Positions 1-11,399 of a stretch of 64,000 bases of DNA are shown here, piece by piece. Location of the stretch: positions 496,001-560,000 of the forward strand of contig JAYKXP010000010.1 of assembly GCA_037176845.1 (NCBI GenBank), given 5' to 3'. The stretch comes from Paramarasmius palmivorus (lineage: Eukaryota; Basidiomycota; Agaricomycetes; Agaricales; Marasmiaceae). The notes under the pieces are model-generated. The model was not told where the DNA came from and did no database searches. It saw only the letters and a list, made by a program, of their open reading frames with translations. The position numbers were made by a program, and so were the translations under genes. Every line of letters starts with the position of its first letter. Position 1 is the first letter of the stretch.

Positions 1-234
1 GGGCAACATGTACACTTTGGGAGTTGAGATTGGATGCTGTTCACCGACAATGACCGATCTCCCTGGCCACTCGTCGAGAATAGACAAAAAAGCGCTGGAA
101 TGTCTTCTCTGAAAAGTCTTGCTCCAGTTGCATCGTGTTCGGCAAGGAGCGACCAGGTGATGGTGAAAAGGAAGGAGCTTGCCGTAAAAACAACGCGGCT
201 CAAAATTAACTGACATCGGAAGCATAACCACCAT
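1..234 (-). CDS. possible 5' part of an unidentified gene, cut by the window edge
   Basis: The minus strand is open from an ATG at 232-234 to the left edge of the window, about 78 codons with no stop. I do not recognise the translation. It contains stretches such as SILDEWPGRSVIV and HPISTPKVYML that read like ordinary protein. Against it: it begins only about 70 bp beyond the stop of the upstream threonine dehydratase gene on the same strand, which leaves very little room for a promoter. It could equally be chance or an internal exon. Function unknown. Confidence 0.2.
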   Translation of the reverse strand, partial: MVVMLPMSVNFEPRCFYGKLLPFHHHLVAPCRTRCNWSKTFQRRHSSAFLSILDEWPGRSVIVGEQHPISTPKVYMLP

Positions 235-302
235 ATGGCTGACTTCATCAACCAGAGTTTTGACGCTTTTTTCTGATACACAACTGTAATGCATTGGGTC
301 TA

Positions 303-2239
303 CTACACAGGCCCATGCAGGTATCGTTTGTATACAGGATTATCAGTTTCTTCGATATACGTATAATTGAGTTCCTTCAAAAACTCGTCAAACAGACCAT
401 AGTCGTCTGGTGGTACCTGAATACCAGCAAGAATCTTTCCAAGGTCTAACAAACATGGGAAAATCAGGACCCACTAAAGTCGACAGGGAAATCTGGCCTT
501 ACCGGCTCCATGGTTTCGGTAGTGGAACATGGAAATGTTCCAGTGTTTCTGTTTCTGTATTCCCAACAGGAAATTTCGAAGGGCATTAGGCCTCTCAGGG
601 AATTCTACAGATGTCACAATGAGGCAAGGGTCCACTAGCTAATTAAATGTTCACTGACCGAAACGGAAAACGCGCTCATTTGGTACGAATTGGGAGCCGC
701 CTATCATGTACCTTGCATGGCTTTTGGCCAATTCGTTATCACTGACATCGTGTCCTTTCATGTCATTTTCTGCTAGAGACTTGAGGAGATTGTCGATTTC
801 AGCCTTTCTATTTGTGGATTCAAGCTTGAACGAAAACAGTAGGTGGGCTCGGTCAGGTGATGAGTAGCTATTGAAGCGGTAAAGGAACTCTGTCACAGGT
901 CGTGGATGTATGACTGTGTGCAAAGCAACGAAACTGTACAAGTGTCTCAGCCATGTTACGCGTATTAATTCAAGTAGATACTCACCTGCCGGGCCTCTCG
1001 GGTATATCCACACTTATCAAAGCTTCTCGACCCTCACCAAGTTCCGCACGTTCCGCAACAAAACGTAGGCGATCAAAATTCATGTTCGCACCACTGACTA
1101 CCGCGACAAATCTCTTTTGGGCACCGATGAGGTTATTCTCGAGAATATAATGCTTCAAGCCGGCTAGTGCGAGTGCTCCCGAAGGTTCGGTAATAGATCG
1201 TGTTTCTGTAACAGCACTGTTAAATGGAGCCATGAAAGATACGATACAGAAGAACGCCACCTTCAAAGATGTCTTTGATAGCGGCACATATCTCGTCATT
1301 GTCAGTAAGAGTTATCCCATCGAGCAACTCTTTACTGATTCTGAAACACTCGCTCCCGACTATCTTGACAGCCGTACCATCGGCAAATGGTCCAACTTCA
1401 GTGAGCGTAACGCGTTCTCCTTTAGCAAGACTCCTCTTCATAGCATCTCCATCAACGGTCTCGACTCCAATGATCTTGGTTTTAGGACTTCCTATCCTTT
1501 TCACGTATTCGGCTATTCCGGAGACTAGACCGCCACCACCGACAGAAGCAAAGATACCATCGAGGTTTTCAGAGTCGTGAAACTGTTTGAGAATTTCCAT
1601 GCCGACAGTACCCTGCCCTGCAATGACGAATGGGTCATCGTAAGGAGGTACGAAGGCGAGACCATGAAGAGCTGCAAGTCGGGCGCATTCGGCTTTTGCT
1701 TCGTCGAAGTCGGCACCGTGTAAAATGGTTTTGGCACCTAGACGCGCAACATTTCGGACTTTGATAGAGGGTGTACCACTGGGCATAACAATAGTGCATG
1801 GTATCCCCAGATGTGAACCAGATAATGCTACCCCTTGAGCGTGGTTTCCTATAGATGTGCAGGTTAGGTCGGTCAGGTCAACCATGCTGAAAGGACACGC
1901 ACACTAACCAGCGCTACAAGTGATCACCCCCTTCCATCTCTCTTCCTCGGAAAGATTGGCCATGAAGTTGTACGCGCCTCTGATTTTGAAACTGAAAACC
2001 TCCTGCAAATCCTCACGCTTGAGCCATATCTGGTTGCCTAGCTTTGCACTAAGATTTGGAGCATAAACAAGGGGAGTTTCCTTCAAGATTTCGTACACTT
2101 TGGCAGTAAGAATGAGACGAAGATAGTCGGGGGTTTGACCGTTAAGAAGATGATGTTTAGCTAGACGGGGATATTGTTGGTCTTTCTGAATGTTTTCGGG
2201 TGCATGCGAGCTGTATTCTAGAGTTGCAGGTGGGCTCAT
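303..2239 (-). CDS. ILV1: threonine dehydratase (threonine deaminase), biosynthetic
   Basis: A PLP enzyme that deaminates threonine to 2-oxobutanoate, the first step of isoleucine synthesis, normally in mitochondria. Six exons join in frame: 2239-1909, 1848-1261, 1205-986, 933-659, 604-503 and 445-303, giving 552 aa. Visible motifs are SFKIRGAYN with the PLP-binding lysine, [10 protein letters not shown] spanning the first splice junction, the glycine loop [10 protein letters not shown], and [10 protein letters not shown]. The C-terminal third has two ACT-like regulatory repeats starting near ERPGSFVALH and [13 protein letters not shown], the arrangement known for isoleucine feedback control in this family. 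The start ATG at 2239 gives a rather short N-terminus with no obvious long mitochondrial presequence, so targeting is uncertain. It is divergent from the PHD gene at 2469. Confidence 0.95.
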
Positions 2240-2468
2240 TCTTTCTAAGAATTGTCCCGTCCCTTTCTGTACGATAACAGCGTTACAAATTAGACAACAA
2301 TAAGAGAAAAAATGACATTACTAGACAGAGACTAGGACTTTTGCGATTGAGTAGTGATGACTGGAAAAATCAAGGATCGATTGGGCCGTGAAATTGGGCC
2401 AAAATAGGCACTGCACGTGGGTAGACCTGAACTCGATAGGTGGTCCTGGTTTGTACTCGACCTTCACT
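2240..2468. promoter_or_regulatory. divergent spacer between ILV1 and the PHD-finger gene
   Basis: These 229 bp separate two start codons pointing away from each other, so they must carry both promoters and both 5' UTRs. No convincing TATA box is seen. The ATG-free open stretch from 2388 in the PHD frame is more likely 5' UTR than coding, because the first in-frame ATG is at 2469. Confidence 0.5.
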
Positions 2469-4510
2469 ATGGCAATGGCGCCCCCGTTATCTCCTCGAGA
2501 AACTCGTCGTTCAGGTCGTCGTTCAGCCCCCTCAGTCTCAACTTCGAACTCCAAGTCTCCAGACTCTGATCCTCCTCAGCGCCCCCCTTCATCTACCACC
2601 GGAAACAGCAGAAACAACAAACGTCTTAAACAAGAGGATACAGACGACGTCGCCCCAGCTTCTACCAATGCTACCCATAATTCAAACGGTCGCAGTAAAA
2701 GAAAACCAAAAGAAAAGTCCCGGCAGCCACCTTCAGACGATCCTCCAGAGGTCTCCGACGTCGTCCAAGAGCAGTCTGCTAGTGTAGCACCTGGTGATGA
2801 AGAGGAAGAGCAGGGCATTACGCGTTGTGTGTGTGGTAGCACTGGTATGTCGCGTATTCCAATCTTTTTCCTGATTTCCTCGCTCATATCTCTGGTCAAG
2901 GTGAGGATGACCCGGATACCGGCGAATTCATGGTGCAGTGCGAAACATGTAAAGTCTGGCAGCATGGCTTTTGTATGGGATTCGAGTCTGAAGATCAACT
3001 GCATGACGATGACTATTACTGTGAGCTGTGTAGGCCAGAGCTACATCCAGACATACCCAAGTATGTAGGCTACTTCTCGTACTGGAATCACTCTCACCCT
3101 AACAGCCGCCACAGAAAAATTAAAAAGGCTCGACAGTCTTCTACAAACTCCCATCAAACGGCTGCACCAACTTCCTCTCGACTTTCTCGATCACATTCCC
3201 CGTCCTACAGCACCAAACAGCCGTCCAAGCGCCGAAACACCATGAACAGCAGGGTTGCTGCTTTTGACGAGGACCTCAAAGACCTACTCGACTCTTCAGC
3301 AGCCGAAGCTGGCACCGCTCCAGACATGGCCAGTACTACGCCCAACGGGCATCCCCCAGTTCCACTTCCCGAGACAGAGGAATCGTTAGAGACCGCACCT
3401 GCCAACCGGAAAAAGAGAAAACGTGCTGATAATGATGTGTAAGTTTGTCACCGCTTGTTGTCTCCCGAGTTATTTAATTTGGACAATTCCAGCACCACAT
3501 CCGTCAAAAAGCGTACCAGATCAATGTCGACGACCTCTGATCAAGCTCCTGCTGCACCGATCCAACAGCCTCCACGTGAAGAAACCCCGAATCCGGCGAA
3601 ACCTACGCCTACCCCTGCCCCGCCAAATCAAAAGAGCACAGTAAAGACTAAGCGTGGAGGCCGAAAATCCGTGGCAGCTAATCAGGACACTTCAGCTCTC
3701 GAAGGCGATGGTGAGTATTTACGTCTTATGTCTCACCACTACGCTCATGATCTGCAAGGTACTCCTGTTCCGCCCACCAAAAGGCAAGGGAATGGTGGTC
3801 GGAGCAAGGCTGCCAACGGCTCCAGACGACCACCTCACTCGAGTGCCCAAGCTGGTGCAGGATCCCACGACCCGAATTCACGCCGGGGGCAGGCCAACGG
3901 CAGCGGCGCTCAAAATCAAGGGTCGAATTCTGCAGAATCGCGTGCACACCGTAACACCCATGCTTACGTGGTTTCCCAACAACCGTTGTTCACATCGTGG
4001 GGACTACCGGATTACCTTGCACATCTGGAGAATATGCTGCCCTCACAAATACCTCAACCGCTCGAGGTTGTGTCGAGCATTACGGGTCGTGGAGAAAGTA
4101 TCGAAAGGACAACGGAAAGGGGCGTAAAAGTGAAATGGCCTAGCAAACGAATGAGCGTGGTCGACATGAACAAAAGGGTACGGGCCCTTGTGGAATGGGT
4201 GGGAAGGGAGCAGGCCAGTGCCTCCGATCGAGCACGCAGACGAGAGGCCCTCGAGAAGGCCTTGAAGGAGAACTCTGCCCTGATCCGACAATCGGAGGTA
4301 TCAGGCGGTAGCGGCCGGGATGTTGATTCTATGACGATGGATTTGGCCCCTCCTGCGCAGTCTAATGCTACCGAAACACCAGCGTTCAGCTCCGGCAGTG
4401 AAACGGTCTCGCTCATGAACGACATGGAAGGACTTATGACGGACCTCATTAGCTTCCAAGAGCGGTTTGGACCAGGATCGAAAACTCGGGAACGAAGGCA
4501 TGCATCATAG
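2469..4510 (+). CDS. PHD-finger chromatin protein, Cti6-like (Rpd3-type HDAC complex)
   Basis: Four exons (2469-2844, 2901-3438, 3493-3710, 3759-4510) give 627 aa. The single recognisable domain is a PHD finger near residues 118-165: CVC...FMVQCETCKVWQHGFCMG...YYCELC, a full C4HC3 zinc set, followed by the segment PELHPDIPKYVGYFSYWN. The rest is Ser/Pro/Lys-rich and probably disordered, with several basic runs (KKRKRAD, KRTRSM) that could be nuclear signals. A conserved-looking C-terminal block follows WGLPDYLAHLENMLPSQIP, with a helix rich in RARRREALEKALKEN. In yeast the closest architecture is Cti6, a reader of methylated H3K4 in the Rpd3L deacetylase complex. That role is inferred from the PHD type, not shown by the sequence. 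The 48 bp intron 3711-3758 is in frame and could be retained. Confidence 0.75.
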
Positions 4511-4780
4511 TTCATGTGAACACTCGGTGCTTCTTCTGTACCTATCTTGTTTCCTTGTTTTCTTGCTTATCGGCATTGTTTTTGGTACTGTTGTATACGC
4601 CTAAAGTTGCGATTCTTTATCTAAATTACTTGTACTTGCTAAATAGAGCTTTGTTGACTGTTTACGATATTCCGAGTTTGCAAGCGCTGATGCGCGGAGG
4701 TGTCACTCGGCGGTAAGGCACTTGGGCGTGACGCAGCACGTTTCCAGAATCCACTGCGTGGATGAGGAGGGTCATCAACT

Positions 4781-7700
4781 ATGGCCAATTCTTTTCCTTC
4801 TCCTCGGCCAAATGGAAAGAATCAACCGGACCTCTCACCTTCTCACTCTTTGAACTTTTCTATGCATGAAGACGACGATGAACACGGTGAATCTGGGGAT
4901 TATGCTTCGCGTATGAAAGAACTGTTCACGGACGAAGAAGACCATTCCGAAAGCCAGCAAAATGGTCATGCAGACTCTGATAGTGATGAATCAGAGGATG
5001 CATTTCTGTATACGGGGGCCGACGCAGACGTTTCCATTGGATACAAGGACCGGCTGAGGGATGTATTGGGTCCAGACCACAACGATGAGGAGGACACAGA
5101 TGCCCATGAAGTCGAACGTTCCCTGATCATTGAAGGTGCTCACTCGGACGATGATGAACCATTGGTGCGTATAAAAAGCAGTGGTATATCCATGATTCTA
5201 ACATTATGCTAGTCTCATGAAGTATCGTCCAGTGACATATTACCGGAGACGGGCTTTGACTCTCCAAAGTCGAATCACCACCTACTACCCTTCAATGACT
5301 CCTCGGGTCTCGCCAGGCCTTTCTTGCACCCCACGGTATCGCGCCTGCGTTCGTACACGCCCCAAGGTTCTCGTGTTCCTTCCAGCAGTAGTGTGGTTAC
5401 TCAATCGAACATGCTGCCTGGCACATCTCCTTCTCCATCGCATTTCTCTTCAATATCGAGAATGTCTTCAATATCAAACCTCCACACCAATGACACCTCG
5501 GAAATCGCAGAAGGGAAGCGGAAACAGGCTGAACAGGACGTGTTTCATTGGACAGAGCTGCGCAATATCAGCCATCATATATACTCGGCGTATTCGAGCA
5601 AGGCATCCTCAATTTTAGGAGCGGCTTCTAGCTCGCCGACCGTTCTGGCTGCCAATGGCCTCATATGCATTGGTACCGATGACGGAAAGATATGCGTTTA
5701 TGATTTCAAGCAGACATTAAAGTGTATATGTGCAAATACCACGCTAGGTGAGTGGTGGAAATATTCTTTATCGGGTATTTCACTAATATTCTTGCCAGAG
5801 AAACCGATTGGGGCAGTCACTGCCTTGGCACTGTCTCACGACCACACCTATGTTGCTTCTGGACATTCCACCGGTCACATACAATTATTTGACTTGAAGA
5901 ATCCACACACGCCCGCTCGGTTCGTTCCACCAACTACACTCAATGTGGTTGCATCAGGGCGAAAGGAAGGACACATCGAGGGCTCCAGAATCGTTAGTAT
6001 CGGTTTCGTTGCTGCACGACACACAGCTCTTGTTTCCGCGGATGAACACGGGCTTTCCTTCTATCACAGCTTAGGAAAAGTCCTTTTTGTTGAAGCACCG
6101 GATATCCTCCGGATTCTCGGAAAATACCCTCTCGACGGACCGGTAGGCTCTACCGTTCAGGATAGGCAAGCGCTTGCTCCACCACCTTCATCCCGGCCAA
6201 AGAAACGATCACGTTATACCGTGCTTGGGATGATGCCTCTGCCGCTGGGCACATCTTCCCATCCAACAGATTCATACAACGTTATCGCCCTTTTAACGCC
6301 CTCGAAGTTGGTGGTCGTTGGCTTGAAACCGAGCCCCAAGACGTGGTTTAAATGCCCCAGGAAAGCTGATGATGATCTCGAAAGTTCGTCTTCGAAATCC
6401 AAATGGAGAGGCATGCTATGTTGGTTCCCGAGCGTCATCCCTGCTGATACGAAAGAGGACGGGACGATCGTCAATGGCCAGGATACTACCGCGTCCCCTT
6501 CATCACCGATGCTTGCCTATACTTGGGGACGTCTGCTGAAAGTGCTCCGAGTGTTCGAATCCAAACTCAAGCAGACCGTGAAAAATTCCCGCACCGGAAA
6601 GACAAGTACAATAGAGGTCGGGACCATCGGATATGATGATGTTGGAAGACACACCTTCGAGGAGGAAGTGCTGGCATTACAGTGGCTTAATGTTAATGTG
6701 GGTCCGTTCACGCTTTGCATTCAATCTACTTTATGAATGCTCAACAGCTTTATCGTGCAGCAAGTTGTTGTCTTGACAGCAACTACCCTTCAAGTGTTTG
6801 ATGTCCCCTCTTTGAAGGTCGTCGAGAGTGTCAATTTCGATGGGCTTTCGCTTGTATCACCCTCCCTGAAGTTGACAGTCAGTGGGGCGTCTTCATACTC
6901 ACACTCTGTCGGAGATGTGGCCCATAGTATGAAAACCTACAAAGGGAAAATCTTCATCTTGGTATGTTTCTCACCATTCCTCGTTGTGTTATCGGCTGAA
7001 TGTGCTGCTAGGGTCGTCAAAACGTTCAAGTAGGAACACTCCTTACGTGGGCAGACAAAATCTTGGCACTGGTTGCGGAAGGCGACTTCCTAAGCGCCAT
7101 CGAGCTTACCAGGTCGTATTATCTTGGGGAGGTCACTGGGAATACAAATGGCCTTCCCAGTAAGGTGGAACAACGCCGAAAGGTCATTGGGCAGAAGATG
7201 CGCGAGCTAATGGTCGCATCTACTCGTTACGCCTTTTCGGAAGATCGAATGACCGATGAAACGCACGTCACACCGGATGGACGAGGGGTTGACAGGACAA
7301 CACTGTTCGAGAACCTTGTTTCCACCTGTTGTCGTGCATGCATCGCTCTAGACGACTATGATTTTTTGTTTGAGGACTTGTTCCAACATTATGACGATTG
7401 TGGCATAACGCGGATATACCTTACCCAGTTGGAGCGTTTCGTCCTCGACAACGAAATTCGATACATCCCCCCACGTATTACCCAACGACTAGTTGCAATG
7501 CACGATGAGGACAACCAACCTGAGCACGTCGAAAGGATTATTTGGCATATCGAGCCTGAGTGCTTGGACATAAATCAAGCCATCACCCTCTGCCAAACAC
7601 ACCACCTATATGATGCATTGATCTATGTCTACACTCGGGCACTTCGTGATTATGTAGCTCCCGTAGTAGAGCTACTCGAGCTCATTCGGAGGGTTTATCA

Positions 7701-9693
7701 GCATCGAAGGCGACGGATGGAATTCGCTAGGAATTCATCTTCATCGCAGGATGATGCTGAATTAGAGCCGTTGATCTTGAACGCCTACAAAATCTACCCG
7801 TATTTGGCAAATGTTCTACTGGGGCTCACGTATCCCAGTGAAGCTCCCTTGCCGGAGGAGGAGGCTCTCCAAGCCAAAAAGGATGTATATTCATTCCTTT
7901 TCTTTGGACGTTCAAGTGTATGGCCTCCTGGCGAAGGCGGAAAACTCGTCCTGACCGCTGACGAGGAAGGAGGCGTCGAGCCCACGTTTCCCTACGTTCG
8001 ACAACTGCTGAGATTCGATGCAGAGTCCTTCCTTCATTCTCTAGACCTCGCCTTTGAAGATTCATATCTGAACGAGTCCCAAGACGTCAGCCGTCTGATC
8101 ATAGTCCGCGTACTGTTGGAGATACTGTCATCCGGCCAACTCTCTCCTGTCACCTCCACATTCATCAACATCTTTATAGCCCGTAACGTCCCAAAATACC
8201 CTCAATTCTTGCCCGTCGCACCTTCCTCACTCCACTCCATCCTTGTTGGCTTGGCTGAAGATCCTGATCCTACGACACGGGAAGATCGTCAGCTAGCAGC
8301 TGAATTCCTACTTTCAGTATACAACCCCCATGATAGCGAACGGATACTTCAGTTATTTAAGGATGCCGGGTTCTATCGCGTTTTACGAACGTGGTATCGT
8401 CATGACGAGAAGTGGACACCGTTGTTGTCGACATACTTGGAGGATCCCGATCTCCCTTCTTTCGATGCATTCTATAACATTGACGAAGTACTGAATACCT
8501 CAGGCTCCTCATCGGAGCTGGTTGCATTCATATCGAAATCAATTCCCCAGTTGCTCAAGAAAAGCCCTACCAATACCGCAAGCCTCCTTGACAAGCATGC
8601 GCCAGAATTGCACGAGTCTGCTATCGAGTCCCTCGGAGAGGATGAAGAAGCGCGGCTATGCTACCTCCGTCAGCTGCTGGGACCTTCAGAAGACCACGAA
8701 GAATACGAACAACCTATCCACAACAGCCATCCATCGAAAGGTGTCAGCAGACCGCTATGCGATATGTATGTCACCCTTCAGTGCAAGTTCTCTCCAAAAG
8801 ACGTTATCCACATTCTGAAGCACCTTCCGTCGGATCTTCCTGATTGGGATAAAGTCTTTGTGACATGCGAATCCGCTGAAGTGTTCGACGCTGCAATGTG
8901 GGCTCTGAGCTTCCGAGGACGTCCGATGGAGGCCGTATCGAAGGCGGAGGCGTTTGATAAACTTTTGACGCTGCGACTGGTCGATACATTCTCGGAGGTC
9001 ACAAAGGACCTCACATCCTCGGTGGAATCTATCGTGGAACAGCTGGAAATCATAGGCCGCACCGGTATCTCCATCTGTCTCGAAAGCTCTGACAGAGCGA
9101 ATGTCGATGTTCCGTTGGAGGATATATGGTTCCGGTTGCTCAGTAGTCAGATTAATTCCGTGCAGAGCATATCGAGCTGTTGCCCCTCAGATGTGCTTTC
9201 AGGTCAACAGCATGGGTTCACCGACGATCCTCTACTCCGATCACAGTACGATTGTCTGAACTCCCTGCGTTCCCTGATCCAAGAAACCTTCAGCGCTCTC
9301 GTCTCTGTCAGTTCGACCCGCGCTGTGTCCTTCCCAAGGCTCTTCAGCCGCCTCGTAAATTCTGCGACACAATCACACACTTCCACACCCACCCATTATA
9401 ACGAGTTCCGAAGTATCCTTACGAGTATGCTAGAGTCTTACCGATCGGATGGGGACATGCTCATTATCACAAAGCATCTTATCGACCGAGATGTGTTTGA
9501 TACGATGGCAAATCTTACGAAGCAACAAGCTCGAGGATGGACGCCATCTGCACAGACATGCCATGTCTGTCGAAAATCCGTCTTTGTTGGTGGGCAGAAG
9601 GCGTTACCGGGCCAAGAAGCAGAGCGCATTCAATTCACAATATCACGGACGGGATCTATATATCATAGTAGTTGTACACCTTCGGGAACATGA
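4781..9693 (+). CDS. VPS8: CORVET complex subunit 8 (vacuolar protein sorting 8)
   Basis: Exons 4781-5164, 5213-5747, 5799-6697, 6761-6961 and 7012-9693 sum to 1566 aa. After an acidic disordered N-terminus comes a WD40-type propeller region (from about residue 200; ANGLICIGTDDGKICVYDF, VTALALSHDHTYVASGHSTGHIQLFDL), then a long alpha-solenoid of the VPS8 central type (TWADKILALVAEGDFLSAI). VPS8 tethers Rab5-positive early endosomes as the Rab5-binding subunit of CORVET. The usual C-terminal RING is only half present: CHVC and YHSSC are seen, then the protein stops five residues later. Four short introns lie in the first half, while the last 2.7 kb is a single exon. Confidence 0.93.
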
Positions 9694-9839
9694 TTATGCT
9701 AATACAGTAATACTTTCTCTCGATTGGCTATTAGACTGGGTTTGGGTTGCATCAACTCTTCTCGAGCTCTTGTAAAGCATGCATTTTTACTGAATCCGTA
9801 GCATAATGCCAAGCCATGGTCACTGACAGTGATACCGGT

Positions 9840-10045
9840 ACAGTAGCAAGGACACATAAGAGTAGTTGACCGACATAGTGCCACCGGTCAAGACGATCTC
9901 CGTCAGTGTACTGAGCAAAGTGGTCGCCGCGGTCGTTCTGTGCCCTTCATTTGTGGCCTCCAGAGTATGGTTTAGAATCCGTGACTGGTATGAGATCTAG
10001 AATGGCTCTGGCCCACAGGACTCCTGGTTCGGATGACGCTTAGGT
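9840..10045 (-). pseudogene. decayed copy of the 3' exon of the adjacent GPI-type secreted protein gene
   Basis: The minus strand here translates to a clear relative of the C-terminal exon of the gene at 10207-10935: both share SYQS-x-ILNHTLEAT followed by a Thr-rich stretch and a similar ending (TEIVLTGGT against TGIVLNAGI). The copy has an in-frame TAG two codons before SYQS, caused by a 6-base insertion, and a Trp-to-Arg change. No copy of the first two exons is found in the 160 bp upstream, so this is a partial tandem duplicate. Most base differences around the ILNHTLEAT motif are synonymous. Confidence 0.7.
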
Positions 10046-10206
10046 TTCCGAATCAGAAGAGTGACCGTGAACTTACGTTTCTTGAGTCGAAGGCTTGTGC
10101 GGCTTTTCACTCGCGAGTCGTAGCCTACCAACAACTCGACTTTTCTCTGCGTACTTTAAGGGGTAGTCGTAATCGAGTCGTAATACGTATTCATCTCGTT
10201 ATGGTC

Positions 10207-10935
10207 CTACATTGAAAGCGGGGCGACTACAGTCGTGAATACAAGAAACATCAACATGTATGTAGGTGCGTAATTTGCTATGCCAGCGTTTAAGACGATC
10301 CCGGTTGGTGAACTGGGCAAACTAGTTGAAACGGTTGTTTGCAAGGCCGTGGTTGCGGTGGTGTCGCCTGTAGCTTCCAGGGTGTGATTCAGAATCCATG
10401 ACTGGTATGAGAAAGGTCCTTGACCACAAGAGCCGGGCCTTTCAGAGTCGTTTTGAGTGGGGTCGGATGAAACCCCATAAGTGATATTCCAATAGAAAAT
10501 GTATCTGCAAGGAAATGTCAATAATCTGGATTAGAGCTGAACCACAATACTCACCTTCCCCGTTCGGTTAGTGTCAATCTCACAGCATAAGAAGTTCCAG
10601 GAAAAGTGCGACAGGGACCAAAGGTCACTCCAAGGGGAGATTCGGTGCCATTAGGCCAGACGAAAGATTGTGATACATTATTTACAAGACCTTGAAATAG
10701 GTGAGCAAGATCTCCAGCAGGTAAAAGAACGAATACCGTATACGAGCGGCCTACGGTCATTCCAGCCAATATTGATTGTGCTGCCCACAGGCAGTACTTC
10801 GTCTACAGGATAGATGAGATTGATTCCATCTGCTGGCGGCGGCCTGGTACTAGCTTCAACGCCGGAACCGACGTTGAAGACGCCTGTGAATGCTAGTACT
10901 GCGAGCAGCCTCGAGGACTTGACCGGAGATATCAT
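10207..10935 (-). CDS. small secreted protein, probably GPI-anchored
   Basis: Exons 10935-10755, 10690-10555 and 10504-10207 give 204 aa. The N-terminus is a classical signal peptide (RLLAVLAFTGVFNVGSG, residues 8-24). The mature part has motifs GINLIYPVDE, SFVWPNGTESPLGV and YIFYWNITYGVSSDP, with several N-glycosylation sequons (NVS, NGT, NIT, NHT). A Ser/Thr-rich stalk precedes a hydrophobic C-terminal tail (YMLMFLVFTTVVAPLSM), the layout of GPI-anchored cell-surface proteins. I do not recognise the family by name. A role at the cell wall or surface is inferred from targeting signals only. A partial, broken duplicate lies just downstream at 9840-10045. Confidence 0.75.
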
Positions 10936-11399
10936 GATGGGGATGAAAGAGCAAGCACGTTAGAGGATATCGCGTGCCATGAGTCCAGGGCCAGAGTGGG
11001 CGGATTCCGGACTGAGGGTATCAGAGAGATTCTTAACATTGCTGTGTAAGACAGTCACACCCAGAAGAAATCGCTGTCCAAGAGCCAAACACCCATCCGA
11101 AAAGAAAACGTTTCTAGGCAAACGAGACGCCTATAGTTTTTGAATACGCTTTTTCATTCAAAAAACCCATTGTCAGCCAATCGGATTCGTGCCGAAGGAT
11201 TTCTCGAGGATAAAAACGCATCGGGAAACGTCGGCTGTCTTTTTCGGTAGGAAATTCGTAGTGGGTATGAGTGGAGGTTCTGTGCCAAGGACTTTGACGC
11301 CCATAAGCAAAGAGGGCGCCTCTTTGAATTCGGACGCGCCTGTGACTCGTTCTCTTGTCCTCTTCCTCCATGCATGGGAAATTTGTGCGATAGGTCTAT
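10936..11399. other. intergenic spacer, divergent
   Basis: These 464 bp lie between the start of the secreted-protein gene (-) and the start of ERCC1 (+). Open stretches exist on both strands, but none gives a recognisable protein or good splice signals, so I treat the region as promoter and UTR sequence. No repeat or clear box is seen. Confidence 0.5.

Noticed and set aside
2388..2468. N-terminal extension of the PHD protein
   Set aside because: The open frame upstream of 2469 has no ATG, and the sequence does not resemble family members.
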